DNA from: Trichococcus pasteurii
Lineage (GTDB): Bacteria; Bacillota; Bacilli; Lactobacillales; Aerococcaceae
Reading direction: 5' to 3'
Length of the DNA: 64,000 bases
NCBI RefSeq assembly: GCF_900112935.1
Contig: NZ_FONM01000006.1
Span: forward strand, 62,001 to 126,000
Shown: positions 16,872-25,437 of the stretch, piece after piece
Position numbering within the stretch: the stretch's first letter is position 1
How the letters are laid out: each line of letters starts with the position of its first letter
Notes under the pieces: generated by a model
Database searches by the model: none
Told to the model about the DNA's origin: nothing
Seen by the model: the letters and a program-made list of their open reading frames with translations, nothing else
Made by a program: the position numbers and the translations under genes

Positions 16872-17717
16872 CTACTTCCCCAAAAATTCTATCACTTCTT
16901 TTGTGAATTCTTCATGGTATTGGAAGATTGCGCCATGACCGGCATCTTCATAAATCACAAGTTTACTGTTTGGGAGGCGTTGAACCAGATCATAGGAGTT
17001 CTCGGTCGGTACCATCCGGTCAGCTTCACCATTAACGACAAGAGTCGGATGGGTTATTTTTGACAGATCCGCCGGCTTTGACTTCCCCCAGTCATGGATT
17101 GCTCTCAGTTGTGCATGATAGCCTTTTAGACTTATCATTTTGTCTCGATCATGTTTCCGTTCCTTAATTCTTGCCAGGAATTCTTTTGCTTTTCTTTTGC
17201 CGGTTGCGGTATTAGTAAAGAATAAATATGTTTTTACATCTTTTAATGTGAAAATGGCCCGCACTAAATCCTGATTGGAAATTTTTGCTACATCCTCAAT
17301 CCCTTTTCCACCACGAGGACCGGTTCCGGTTAATATTACTTTTCTTATTAGAGTTGGTTCCAGTTCCAAGAGTTCTTGAGCGATCATCCCGCCCATCGAA
17401 AGGGACAGAATATCGATCTGACTAAACCCCAGTGCTTTAATAAAAGCTATCGCATCTTCGGCCATTTCTTTTATCGTACCCGGCACTTGTCCACTGGATA
17501 AGCCTACACCTTTGTTATCGAACGTAATCACCCAATGCTGTTTTGCGATGCCGTCAATTATTCTTGGATCCCAGTTATCGAGATTCGCTGATAGATGCGT
17601 GAAGAAAACAATGGGAATCCCTGTTTTTCCCCCTAACTCACGGTACGCATACGTTATTCCGTTAGCCGATCGGATACTTTTGTTTGGTGCATGAATATAC
17701 GTCTCGCTTTCGTGCAT
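16872..17717 (-). CDS. alpha/beta-fold hydrolase
   Basis: The 281-residue protein has the alpha/beta hydrolase triad: Ser in the nucleophile elbow LSMGG near residue 108, Asp in NGEADRMVP near residue 232 and His in DAGHGA near residue 262. The oxyanion region FFTHLSANLDNWD lies near residue 40. Substrate is unknown; relatives are esterases, chloroperoxidase-like or epoxide hydrolases. GAGGAGGG precedes the ATG at 17717. It is 27 bp after the MDR dehydrogenase gene, so both are probably under the TetR operator at 18796. Confidence 0.9.
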   Translation of the reverse strand: MHESETYIHAPNKSIRSANGITYAYRELGGKTGIPIVFFTHLSANLDNWDPRIIDGIAKQHWVITFDNKGVGLSSGQVPGTIKEMAEDAIAFIKALGFSQIDILSLSMGGMIAQELLELEPTLIRKVILTGTGPRGGKGIEDVAKISNQDLVRAIFTLKDVKTYLFFTNTATGKRKAKEFLARIKERKHDRDKMISLKGYHAQLRAIHDWGKSKPADLSKITHPTLVVNGEADRMVPTENSYDLVQRLPNSKLVIYEDAGHGAIFQYHEEFTKEVIEFLGK

Positions 17718-17744
17718 ACTTGTACGCCCTCCTCTTTGTTTTAA

Positions 17745-18752
17745 TCAATCTGAAACCTTGATGACAACTTTCCCTTTTGGATGTCCACTCGCTACCAGAC
17801 GCAAGGCTTCATTTACTTGATTTAGCGTAAATTCAGTCGAATCGATAGCCGGGATAATATTATTTTCTTCAATGATTTTTGATATTTCTTCCAGCTGTGA
17901 ACCATCGGAACGAACAAATATAAAGCGATACTCAACGCCATGCTTTTTAGCTTTTCGATCAAATTTAGCTCCCGCCAGAGCGAACAGCAGTTGTTTCCAC
18001 TTTGGAAATCCATGGTCTTTTGCAAACTGTTTATTTGTACCTGTCCGCAGGCTCAACAGTCTTCCTCCGGGTTTGATTATCGACAATTCCCGATCAAATT
18101 CAGCAGCCCCGAGTGTATCAATGACAAAATCCACTCCCTTTAAAATTTCCCAATAATTTTCTTTCGTGTAATCAATGTATTGAGTGGCACCGGCAGCGAG
18201 AATCTGTTCACGAGACGAGGGATTCCCCGACACAATGACCTTCAGTCCCATGGCTTTAGCTATGGGAACAGCCATTTGTCCAAAACTCCCTGATCCACCT
18301 GGAATGAAAACCGTTTGCCCGGCTTTAGCATTCAGTTCTTCATGCAATCCTTGATAAGCTGTCAGCCCAGTTAAAGGAGCAGCAGCCCCTGTAACAAAGT
18401 CGAGATTCTTGGGCAAATGCCATATCGCTTTAGCATCCACCGCGACGTATTCAGCAAAAGCTCCTATTTTGTCCAACGGAAGTCGCGTATAAATCGCATC
18501 GCCTTTCTTGAATTGTGAAACAAGTTTACCCACCTCAGAAACGACCCCAGTCAACTCATTGCCAATCGTTAGAGGCATTTCGTAATCTTGAATTAGTTTA
18601 ACGCTTCCCGTGATGTTCAGTATTTCCAAATGATTGACAGCGGCTACCTTTACTTTCACTAAAACTTCGTGATCACTAATCTCTGGAATAGGAATTTCTA
18701 CAATTTGAGCTTCAATTTTTTTCGAGTATTTCTTAATTTGAACTGCTTTCAT
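17745..18752 (-). CDS. zinc-type MDR NAD(P)-dependent oxidoreductase
   Basis: The 335-residue medium-chain dehydrogenase/reductase has an N-terminal GroES-like domain (about 1-125). A Rossmann domain with FIPGGSGSFGQMA near residue 152 follows. It lacks the usual zinc cysteine cluster, so it resembles quinone oxidoreductases and enoyl reductases of the NADPH:quinone type. The ATG at 18752 follows AAAGGAG by 8 nt. A TetR-type operator sits 44 bp upstream, and the divergent tetR gene is adjacent. The pair with the hydrolase suggests detoxification of an organic compound. Confidence 0.9.
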   Translation of the reverse strand: MKAVQIKKYSKKIEAQIVEIPIPEISDHEVLVKVKVAAVNHLEILNITGSVKLIQDYEMPLTIGNELTGVVSEVGKLVSQFKKGDAIYTRLPLDKIGAFAEYVAVDAKAIWHLPKNLDFVTGAAAPLTGLTAYQGLHEELNAKAGQTVFIPGGSGSFGQMAVPIAKAMGLKVIVSGNPSSREQILAAGATQYIDYTKENYWEILKGVDFVIDTLGAAEFDRELSIIKPGGRLLSLRTGTNKQFAKDHGFPKWKQLLFALAGAKFDRKAKKHGVEYRFIFVRSDGSQLEEISKIIEENNIIPAIDSTEFTLNQVNEALRLVASGHPKGKVVIKVSD

Positions 18753-18795
18753 ATTCACATCTCCTTTATTTTACATACTAATGATGACTCCATTC

Positions 18796-18811
18796 GAGAA
18801 CGATCATTCTC
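18796..18811. promoter_or_regulatory. TetR operator, MDR gene side
   Basis: GAGAACGATCATTCTC is a near-perfect 16-bp palindrome. A second copy of the same consensus, GAGAAYGWTCRTTCTC, lies before the tetR gene at 19523-19538. Confidence 0.75.
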
Positions 18812-18906
18812 AAAAGAGCCAAAAAAAATGGATGTTCGGTGATTACAAATTTTCTGGAATCGGATAAATTTGACCCCTTCATCCAAATTCATAATCACCA
18901 TCAACA

Positions 18907-19488
18907 TTAATCATTTTTCAATATCGATAGCGTCATATCGATCGTTGAATCGAACTCTTTAGGATTGGCTGTCATTTTCACTAATACTCTGACGCCAATA
19001 AGCGCATTATGGATATAGCGTGCGAGTTCATTGATGTCGAATGAACTTGCAACTTCCCCTCTTGCTTGTCCTCTAATCAATAAATCCGCTATCAAATTTT
19101 CAGTCTGCTTGAAAGCTGTTTTGATTCTTTGAGACACTTCATCATCAAGCAAAGACAACTCTACTGCCGTGTTGACCATTAAACATCCCTTCGGATAGGT
19201 ACTATCAGAGTAGACGGCCAGTTCAAATATTTTTCTGATGGATTCGACAGTGGTCATCTCTTCTGTTATTTGTTTCCTGATTTGAGCAGCGACAAGCGAT
19301 TCATAGCGTTCCAAAGTTTGTACAAAAAGAGAATGCTTATCTCCAAACGTATCGTATAAACTCCTGCGATGGATCCCCATCTGATCCACCAAATCCTGGA
19401 TTGAAGTTTTTTCATAACCTTGTTTCCAAAATATTTCCATCGCTTTATCCAAAGCTTCTTCCTCATTAAATTCTTTACTTCTAGCCAA
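18907..19488 (-). CDS. TetR/AcrR-family repressor
   Basis: The 193-residue protein has a TetR HTH at about residues 8-55 (EEALDKAMEIFWKQGYEKTSIQDLV, then the GIHRRSLYDTFGDK recognition helix). An all-alpha ligand domain follows. A TTG start at 19488 is supported by AAAGG about 10 nt upstream. Palindromes matching one consensus lie before it and before the MDR-hydrolase genes. It therefore probably represses both itself and that pair until an inducer binds. Confidence 0.9.
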   Translation of the reverse strand: MARSKEFNEEEALDKAMEIFWKQGYEKTSIQDLVDQMGIHRRSLYDTFGDKHSLFVQTLERYESLVAAQIRKQITEEMTTVESIRKIFELAVYSDSTYPKGCLMVNTAVELSLLDDEVSQRIKTAFKQTENLIADLLIRGQARGEVASSFDINELARYIHNALIGVRVLVKMTANPKEFDSTIDMTLSILKND

Positions 19489-19522
19489 ATTATTTCATCC
19501 TTTCAAAATCCTAATCCATTTT

Positions 19523-19538
19523 TAGAATGAACGTTCTC
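19523..19538. promoter_or_regulatory. TetR operator, autoregulatory
   Basis: TAGAATGAACGTTCTC matches the palindrome at 18796-18811 with small changes. It sits 35 bp before the tetR start. Confidence 0.7.
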
Positions 19539-19595
19539 AATACACAATACCACTTCACAATTGATCAGTAAAGAAAATCAGCTTACCGAAAACCA

Positions 19596-19631
19596 CAAAA
19601 AGGAGTGCTCAACTGGTTGGTGAGCACTCCT
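19596..19631 (-). terminator. terminator downstream of zwf
   Basis: Arms GGAGTGCTCA and TGAGCACTCC are followed by TTTTT on the minus strand. It lies beyond the hairpin array, so the array would be transcribed in the zwf 3' UTR. Confidence 0.85.
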
Positions 19632-19660
19632 CTGATATTTGGTGAAACTCTTTTGCTTCG

Positions 19661-19796
19661 CTGTTCTCCGATGAAGCGGCTTTGGTCGGAGTTGGGATTC
19701 CGTTCGTTATGCTGTTCTCCGGTTGACCGGTCCACACCGGAGAACCGCCCCGTTATCTTCACTCTTCGCCTGCCAGCAGCCCCTCCCCGGAGGAAA
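19661..19796. repeat. GC-rich hairpin array, three units
   Basis: Three hairpin units lie between the zwf stop and its terminator. The middle one, GTTCTCCGG...CCGGAGAAC, is the strongest. It is a relative of the array at 16704-16836. Confidence 0.82.
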
Positions 19797-19836
19797 GTCC
19801 GCCCCAGTCACAGTACGCAAGAATGCAAAACCGGAT

Positions 19837-21342
19837 CTACCCCTCCAGCAAACCGCGCTCGCGGTACCATTCATCCGGTCTCCAGGCCCAAGCATGGTTT
19901 TCTTTTTTCAACAGATCAAATGCTGCTTTTGGTCCCATTGTCCGTGCTGCATACTTCGGAATTTCTTCATTGTCGCGATCCCACGTTTCGCGGATCGCAT
20001 CGACGATTCTCCAGGATTGCGCGACTTCTTCCCAACGCGCAAAGTTGGTTGCATCGCCCAAAATCACATCATAGGTCAGACGTTCATACGCTTCTGGCGT
20101 ATTCTCCATCATTTCGCTGTCATGGCGGTACTCCAATTTGATCGGCTGCGTATTGAATCCTTGGCCGATTTCTTTCCGGTTCATGGTCAAAGCAAAGCCT
20201 TCCGTTGGCTGGATATAGATGGTCAGATCGTTTGCCGGGACACCTTTCTCAGCATCAAACGGGTTGACCGGAACTTTTTTGAAAACGATATTGACGCGCG
20301 TCCCTTTTTCCGTCAGGCGTTTTCCGGTGCGCACATAAAATGGCACTCCGTTCCAACGCGGATTGTCCACCATGAATTTGCCGGCTACAAACGTTTCTGT
20401 CCTCGAATCGCTTGCTACATTCGGCTCTTCTTGATACCCAACAAATCCCTCATCACCCAAACGACCTGCCGCATACTGCCCTCTGACGAAGTTTTCGCGG
20501 ACTTCTTCCGGCGAATAGACACGCACATCATTCAGTGCTTTGATTTTGGCTGTCTGGATATTCGCATCGGATACAGCGGCTAACGGCTCCATCGCCAGCA
20601 AGGACAACACCTGCAGAATGTGATTTTGGACCATATCTTTTAAAGCACCGCTGTGATCATAGTAGCCACCGCGCTCTTCCACACCCAATTCCTCGGCAAA
20701 CGTAATCTGAACATTTTCGATGTACTCACGATTCCACGAGGGTTCAAGGAACGGATTCGTCAAACGAACGGCCAAAATATTCTGGATCATCTCTTTGCCC
20801 AAATAGTGGTCGATCCTGAAAATATCCTCTTCCGGGAACACTTTTGTGATTTGATCATTCAATTGCTCAGCTGATGCATAATCCATCCCGAAAGGCTTTT
20901 CGATGACGACACGGTTGAAGCCTTTGTCCGTCACAATCTGCTGCCCTTTCAGATGCGTCACGATCGGTCCGAAAAATTGCGGAGCCATCGCCAGATAGTA
21001 CATCCGGTTCTGATCCAAATCATATTGGGCATCCAATCTGTCAGCCAAATCTTTGAGATGAACGTAATGTTCCACATCGGAAACATCATGCGCACGATAA
21101 TAAAAGTGGCTTAAAAAAGCAGCTTTTTCCGCTTCTGTCGGTTGGAATGATTGAATCGATTCTGAAACCACATCCCGAAAATGCTCGTCGCTCCACTCCC
21201 TTCTGGCAGTCCCGATCACTGCGAAACGTTCTGCCAACGCACCGCTTCGGAACAATCGGAAAAATGAAGGATATAACTTTCTTTGGGCTAAATCACCTGT
21301 CGCGCCGAATAATACAATCAATACTGGATTTGTTTTTACCAC
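19837..21342 (-). CDS. zwf: glucose-6-phosphate 1-dehydrogenase
   Basis: The 501-residue enzyme oxidises glucose-6-phosphate to 6-phosphogluconolactone, making NADPH. It has the N-terminal FGATGDLAQRKL cofactor motif, the EKPFG motif and the active-site RIDHYLGKE near residue 195. A GTG start at 21342 is best supported: AGGAGG lies 7 nt upstream and VKTNPVLIVLFGATGDLA begins directly after it. Earlier in-frame ATGs lack a site. It is monocistronic, with the 3' UTR carrying a hairpin array. Confidence 0.96.
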   Translation of the reverse strand: MVKTNPVLIVLFGATGDLAQRKLYPSFFRLFRSGALAERFAVIGTARREWSDEHFRDVVSESIQSFQPTEAEKAAFLSHFYYRAHDVSDVEHYVHLKDLADRLDAQYDLDQNRMYYLAMAPQFFGPIVTHLKGQQIVTDKGFNRVVIEKPFGMDYASAEQLNDQITKVFPEEDIFRIDHYLGKEMIQNILAVRLTNPFLEPSWNREYIENVQITFAEELGVEERGGYYDHSGALKDMVQNHILQVLSLLAMEPLAAVSDANIQTAKIKALNDVRVYSPEEVRENFVRGQYAAGRLGDEGFVGYQEEPNVASDSRTETFVAGKFMVDNPRWNGVPFYVRTGKRLTEKGTRVNIVFKKVPVNPFDAEKGVPANDLTIYIQPTEGFALTMNRKEIGQGFNTQPIKLEYRHDSEMMENTPEAYERLTYDVILGDATNFARWEEVAQSWRIVDAIRETWDRDNEEIPKYAARTMGPKAAFDLLKKENHAWAWRPDEWYRERGLLEG

Positions 21343-21478
21343 TTTATCGCCTCCTACGTTACTTAATAACTCCATAATACCATGATTAGCGCAAAGTTCC
21401 TTCACTCTTAGAGAATTTGAGCACCGGAAAAACCAAAAACTTTAATATTTCGTTCGGATTTTCGGGTTTGGTCATTTT

Positions 21479-21609
21479 TCTCCGGCGAGGCAGTCCTTGC
21501 CGGAGAACAGCACAGCTTTTCGTTGCGTTCTCCGGTATAGCGATCCTCGCCGGAGATCAACTTCCGCTTTCCCGTCCTAACTCCGGCGAGGCGCCTCCCG
21601 CCGAAGTTA
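21479..21609. repeat. GC-rich hairpin array, three units
   Basis: Stems include TCTCCGGCGAGG...CCTTGCCGGAGA and CTCCGGCGAGG...CCGCCGAAG. The spacer CTTCCGCTTTCCCGTC is shared with the array at 23209-23340, so these two are sister copies. Confidence 0.82.
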
Positions 21610-21626
21610 CTGCTTCGTATCTACTT

Positions 21627-22265
21627 TCAGTAAAACGATGGTTTCGGAAAATCTGTGTTGGGTTCGCTGACGCCCAGACTTTCGTTTGAATAGACAGCCG
21701 GATTTTCGATGATGTCCATGATCAACCGCGCGACTGCTTGGCGGGACACTTGCGCGCCTATGAATGATTCCCCTTTTTGACTGAGTGTGTATCTTTCGTT
21801 GCCTTCCTGGTTATAAAGCCACGTCAAGCGCAGCAATGTAAAATCAATCCCGGATTCCTCAATGATTTTCGCCGACTCTTTGTGGCGGTTTGTTCCCGTG
21901 CGGCCGACCATTCTGGCATTCCATTTCCCGAACTCGCCGATCACTTCGTCATAAATCCCAAGAATCGTGGCCGCGATTATTTTGGCAACGCCGGATTTTT
22001 TGGCGGCATCCACAATCGTTTGGGTAGCTTCCGGAGAATTCATGTCATTCAGATAAACAATCTCTACTCCTTCCATGACTTCCAACAACTTAGCGGAATC
22101 GTTGAAATCCCCGTCGATGATTGTGATTCGGCTTGGGTCACTGTTGGCGATTCGTCTGTTCGCATTGCGGGCATACAGTACCAATTCTGCATCGGTTTCC
22201 TGCAACAATCTGTTAGTTAACATTTTTGAGATTTGTCCTGCGGCTCCTAAAATCAATATTTTCAT
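21627..22265 (-). CDS. NmrA-like NAD(P)H-binding protein
   Basis: The 212-residue atypical SDR has an N-terminal dinucleotide-binding GAAGQI motif near residue 8, then a DGDFND loop. It lacks the classical YxxxK dyad in the usual place. Relatives are NAD(P)-sensing or quinone/azo reductase-like proteins. Its promoter carries the CTTGGAGT MerR-type half-site also found before the aldo/keto reductase and SnoaL-like genes, which suggests a common inducing stress. Confidence 0.85.
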   Translation of the reverse strand: MKILILGAAGQISKMLTNRLLQETDAELVLYARNANRRIANSDPSRITIIDGDFNDSAKLLEVMEGVEIVYLNDMNSPEATQTIVDAAKKSGVAKIIAATILGIYDEVIGEFGKWNARMVGRTGTNRHKESAKIIEESGIDFTLLRLTWLYNQEGNERYTLSQKGESFIGAQVSRQAVARLIMDIIENPAVYSNESLGVSEPNTDFPKPSFY

Positions 22266-22299
22266 GTCAAAAACCCCTTTTCTTCTATTCGATATCCTT

Positions 22300-22330
22300 A
22301 GTGTAGACCCTGAAGTTCACTCCAAGTCAA
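22300..22330 (-). promoter_or_regulatory. MerR-type promoter of the NmrA-like gene
   Basis: On the minus strand TTGACT (22325-22330) and TACACT (22300-22305) are 19 bp apart. The spacer holds CTTGGAGTGAACTTCAGG, a slightly decayed version of the operator at 10648. Confidence 0.8.
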
Positions 22331-22405
22331 TTGCAAACTTTTTTGATATGGTTGTTCGTTTTATACGTATGCCGTAAAATCCAGCTGATTTTTGCATTGT
22401 ATAAA

Positions 22406-22441
22406 GAAAAAAACACCTCCTGAAATAATAATCAGGAAGTG
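22406..22441 (-). terminator. terminator after the membrane-peptide remnant
   Basis: The arms CACCTCCTGA and TCAGGAAGTG form a stem, followed by a T run on the minus strand. It would also end the upstream SnoaL-like transcript. Confidence 0.75.
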
Positions 22442-22447
22442 CTGTTC

Positions 22448-22550
22448 TTAGTCATGTTCTACTTCTTTCATATGGGCAGGCAGGGCAAGAAATACTACAA
22501 CCAATAAAACGCTGATCATCATCGCAGGCGGATAGATATTAAAATTGTAC
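22448..22550 (-). pseudogene. possible remnant of a membrane protein C-terminus
   Basis: On the minus strand a short frame ends at TAA (22448-22450). It reads as one hydrophobic segment (MMISVLLVVVFLALPA) and a charged HMKEVEHD tail, like the last helix of a transporter. It has no good ribosome-binding site. It could be a small hydrophobic protein or a decayed gene end; I cannot decide. Confidence 0.3.
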
Positions 22551-22565
22551 AAAGTGCAACAAGCT

Positions 22566-22937
22566 CTAATACGTGCTCGCCTCTTGCCGAACAATAATCC
22601 ATTCCCCGTTCCGCTTTTCAAAATAATTTTTGACCTGTAGTCTCCAAGTGTGCCGTGAACCATAGATGCGCGCATCCACTCTGCTTTGACCAATGAAACT
22701 GGCTTTATTGCCCTCGATCTTGAGGTCCTTGATGTTCTCTTCTTTGGTTGAATAATAGCGCATCTGTTCGCTGCTGATTTGTGCGAACCATTCGTCTTTT
22801 GTCTGGTCATATCCCGTCATATGGACAAGATGCATGCCATCTGCAAGAATCCGATCCAGCTTGTCTATATCTTTGGCAACCATCGCTTGATTCACTGCGC
22901 GGTACAATTCAATAATTTGTTGTTCATCCATTTTCAT
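22566..22937 (-). CDS. SnoaL-like/NTF2-fold protein
   Basis: The 123-residue protein matches the DUF4440/SnoaL-like NTF2 fold. It has an N-terminal helix pair (QQIIELYRAVNQAMVAKD), a HLVHMTGYDQ strand, and a terminal YFEKRNGEWIIVRQEAS hairpin. Such proteins are small enzymes or ligand binders, often in stress regulons. The ATG at 22937 follows GGAGAAGAGG. A MerR-type promoter with a near-perfect operator lies upstream. Confidence 0.85.
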   Translation of the reverse strand: MKMDEQQIIELYRAVNQAMVAKDIDKLDRILADGMHLVHMTGYDQTKDEWFAQISSEQMRYYSTKEENIKDLKIEGNKASFIGQSRVDARIYGSRHTWRLQVKNYFEKRNGEWIIVRQEASTY

Positions 22938-22985
22938 GTCCTCTTCTCCTGTTTCTATAGTCGTCAAATCTTTATGATTAGTGCA

Positions 22986-23016
22986 AGTATAGGACTTGGA
23001 GTTGGCTCCAAGTCAA
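22986..23016 (-). promoter_or_regulatory. MerR-type promoter of the SnoaL-like gene
   Basis: On the minus strand TTGACT (23011-23016) and TATACT (22986-22991) are 19 bp apart. They enclose CTTGGAGCCAACTCCAAG (22995-23012), perfect over 7-bp arms. Confidence 0.85.
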
Positions 23017-23130
23017 GAGTAAATAATCAGGTCCATTTTTGATATAACGAGGCTGCTGGTATTGGCTAAACTCCCCACTTCCTGTTTAAAGAAACATGCG
23101 AATTAGCTTAAGGGAAGTCGGATTAATTAC

Positions 23131-23179
23131 AAAAAACAAACAGAAACGTTAGCTTTTCAACGTTTCTGCTTGTTTTTTG
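23131..23179. terminator. terminator downstream of fic
   Basis: Long arms centred on CAGAAACGTT and AACGTTTCTG extend into AAAAAACAAA and TTGTTTTTT, so it can act in both directions. Confidence 0.88.
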
Positions 23180-23208
23180 TATTCGGATTTTGGGGTTTCC
23201 TCATTTTT

Positions 23209-23340
23209 CACCGGTGAGGCGGTTCTTGCCGGAGAACAGGACTGTCTGACGGAGTCTCTTCCGGTCAAACAGTCCTCGCCGGAGATCAGCTTCCGCTTTC
23301 CCGTCCATCTCCGGCGAGGAGGCCTTCATCGGAGATGAGG
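23209..23340. repeat. GC-rich hairpin array, three units
   Basis: Units are centred near 23222, 23272 and 23321, a 50-bp period. The last is CATCTCCGGCGAGG...CTTCATCGGAGATG. The array lies between the fic stop and its terminator. Confidence 0.83.
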
Positions 23341-23379
23341 ACACATACTCCTTTATAAAAAAATTTTTTCGCTACACCT

Positions 23380-23982
23380 TTATAAATCATCAGTAGTATA
23401 TTCTGCATATCCCTCGTAATAATAACTGACATCGATACCTTTCAAATAAACTTCCCTATCATCAATTGACGTAGTCAAGGCATTATTGATCAAGTATCTG
23501 ATTTCCAAGTCATTGACAGGGCTTCGTTCCATGGCTGAAAGATAATTATCTTTGTCGATCAGGTTCCAATCTACAACTTTCCCCAGTTCTTTCTTTAGAA
23601 TCAAATCCAACCAGATGCGTGTACTGCGTCCATTTCCTTCACGAAAAGGGTGCACAATATTCATTTCAACATATTTCGCTACAATTTCCTCGATAGTGGC
23701 TTGTGGCATACTATCAATGTGATTCAAAGAAACTTCCAAGTACATGACGGGTGCAAATCTGATGTTTCCCTTCGAAACATTCACGGTGCGGGTCTTTCCC
23801 GCAAAGTCATAAATATCATCAAACAAATAGTTATGAATATCTGCCAAACCTTTGTATGTACCGATTTCCAGATCATTGATATCGCCAGAATCATAGAAAC
23901 GTTTAGCGTTAGCTTTACTGATTCGTTCTTCCGCTTTCGCCAACTCAATTTGATTCGTGATTCCCAACTTGTTATCTAACAT
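23380..23982 (-). CDS. Fic-domain AMP-transferase
   Basis: The 200-residue protein has the Fic active-site loop HPFREGNGRS at 111-120, matching HPFx(D/E)GNGR. A FAGKTRTVNVSKG flap lies near residue 60. Fic proteins transfer AMP to Ser, Thr or Tyr hydroxyls on target proteins and often act as toxins. No VbhA-like antitoxin is encoded next to it, and I see no clear (S/T)xxxE(G/N) inhibitory helix, so control is uncertain. AAAGGAG precedes the ATG. It lies at the edge of a decayed accessory stretch. Confidence 0.9.
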   Translation of the reverse strand: MLDNKLGITNQIELAKAEERISKANAKRFYDSGDINDLEIGTYKGLADIHNYLFDDIYDFAGKTRTVNVSKGNIRFAPVMYLEVSLNHIDSMPQATIEEIVAKYVEMNIVHPFREGNGRSTRIWLDLILKKELGKVVDWNLIDKDNYLSAMERSPVNDLEIRYLINNALTTSIDDREVYLKGIDVSYYYEGYAEYTTDDL

Positions 23983-24175
23983 GGCAAAGCTCCTTTACAT
24001 AAACATATGCTGTTTCATTTGATAACACTATTGTAGCTTATCGTCGTCAGTTTGTAGTCTCTATTCAAAAAACTGATCCTTTATTTGAAGCAAAATCTCA
24101 TTTATGTTATATAATGAAATTAATATAAAAAAACAACACTACCAATGACATAGAAAATGAAAGGAGTCGAACAAT

Positions 24176-24888
24176 ATGCCCAACTCATCCCAACAGTTGA
24201 TCAGTGATTACGTGGACTGGTTCAAAAACAAATATTCAATCAAACAACTGGAAAATGCTGATGAGATTGTCACTTCTTTTATTAACCATTTAAATGATCA
24301 AATCAGATTATACATTGAATTAAAAGCAAACAACACGATCCGAATTTCTGATGATGGAAATACCTTCAATGAACTTGCAATGTATGGCTTGGAAATCAAG
24401 ACTGATACGCGTCAAAAATTAATTCATAATACCTTATCCAACTTCGAAATCCAGTTGGACGATGACATTTTATACGTTGAAGCAACCATAAAAGATTTTC
24501 CATTGAAAAAACATAATCTTATCCAAGGAATTTTGCGCATCTATGATATGATTCTCCTCTCGAAGCCAAACAGTATTTATTCGATAATGAGTTAGGCGGT
24601 AATTTTGATATCAAAATGACTGGAGATTCTGGGCTAGAGCATCAAATAGATTACAGTCTCGGCCCTACAAAATCCCGGCCTGAAATATTGATACAGTTAG
24701 TTCATCAACAATCTATCGTTCAGGGACGTTACAACAGTAAGCTTCATATATGATGATCTGAACAAAAAAAGAAAACCAATAAGAACCAAGTTCGCTATAT
24801 TTTGGTCGCAAATGATATTGATAACAAGATTCCGGATAAAGCCATCAAAGCAGCTCAAGCGTTAGAGCTTGATATTCAGCCTTGGTAA
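24176..24888 (+). pseudogene. frameshifted DUF1828/DUF1829 protein gene
   Basis: The first 139 codons form a DUF1828-like domain (SDYVDWFKNKYS, IRISDDGNTFNELAMYG). The frame then shifts near 24560. In the next frame an AKQYLFDNELGGNFDIK... stretch runs to a stop near 24750, and in another frame DIDNKIPDKAIKAAQALELD ends at 24886-24888. Together these would make one DUF1828-DUF1829 protein of about 235 residues, common in lactic acid bacteria and of unknown function. At least two indels have broken it. AAAGGAG precedes the start. Confidence 0.7.
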
Positions 24889-25021
24889 AAAAAAGAAGAG
24901 CTATTGAAATTGAAACAGCTCCATAAAACATCAGTTACTCTGAAGAAAAAAATCCCTAAACGTTATTAATTCAACGTTTGGGGATTTTTTAGAATTTTCC
25001 AAATGGACATTTCAGGCTGCA

Positions 25022-25358
25022 TCACATTGAGTCAAAGCCGACAAGCTTTCGTTGTTTGCAGACGGCTTCATCCGCGACATATTTCAATACCGTTTTGAAC
25101 TCCTAGTGAGTCTCATTTTTAGTAAAAGTACTAAAGTTGCGATTATATTTTCCCATTATTCGCTCTGACTTTTCTTTATCATTCATGCAAATTCTCCTCC
25201 AATATTTCATGAGAATGCTGTTTCGGTAAAACTAGATTCAGGTTATCCATATTTTCCAATACGTCTCAAATCCTATTTGATAGTAACTATTATTTCAATC
25301 GATTCACCAAAATGTTATTTGATTATTGCGAAAGTTCCTTTGAATTTGAAACAAGCGC
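25022..25358 (-). pseudogene. decayed second zeta-kinase/small-gene locus
   Basis: From 25186 down to 25022 the minus strand encodes a copy of the 53-residue partner gene, but codon 28 is TAG (25103-25105). MGKYNRNFSTFTKN and LKYVADEA are still readable. From 25187 to about 25358 the sequence aligns by eye with the 3' end of the zeta-like gene at 9814 but has lost its frame. Similarity stops at about 25358, where the TnpB element begins, so the element may have landed in this dead gene. Confidence 0.65.
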
Positions 25359-25423
25359 TGTCGCATTCTCGTGACTTCAATCGTTAGTTAGGCACCAAAG
25401 GTTTTCCCTTACTTCACATTTTA

Positions 25424-25437
25424 CGAACACAAGTTCG
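25424..25437 (+). promoter_or_regulatory. LexA/SOS-box-like palindrome at the tnpB promoter
   Basis: CGAACACAAGTTCG fits the Gram-positive LexA box CGAACRNRYGTTYC at all but two positions. It is immediately followed by a TATAAT -10 at 25444-25449. Its position would let LexA block the promoter. It may instead be only the left-end hairpin of the element. Confidence 0.45.

Noticed and set aside
24596-25021. Separate small genes in the stretch after the DUF1828 part
   Set aside because: The readable pieces join into one DUF1828-DUF1829 protein if frames are corrected, and none has its own ribosome-binding site.
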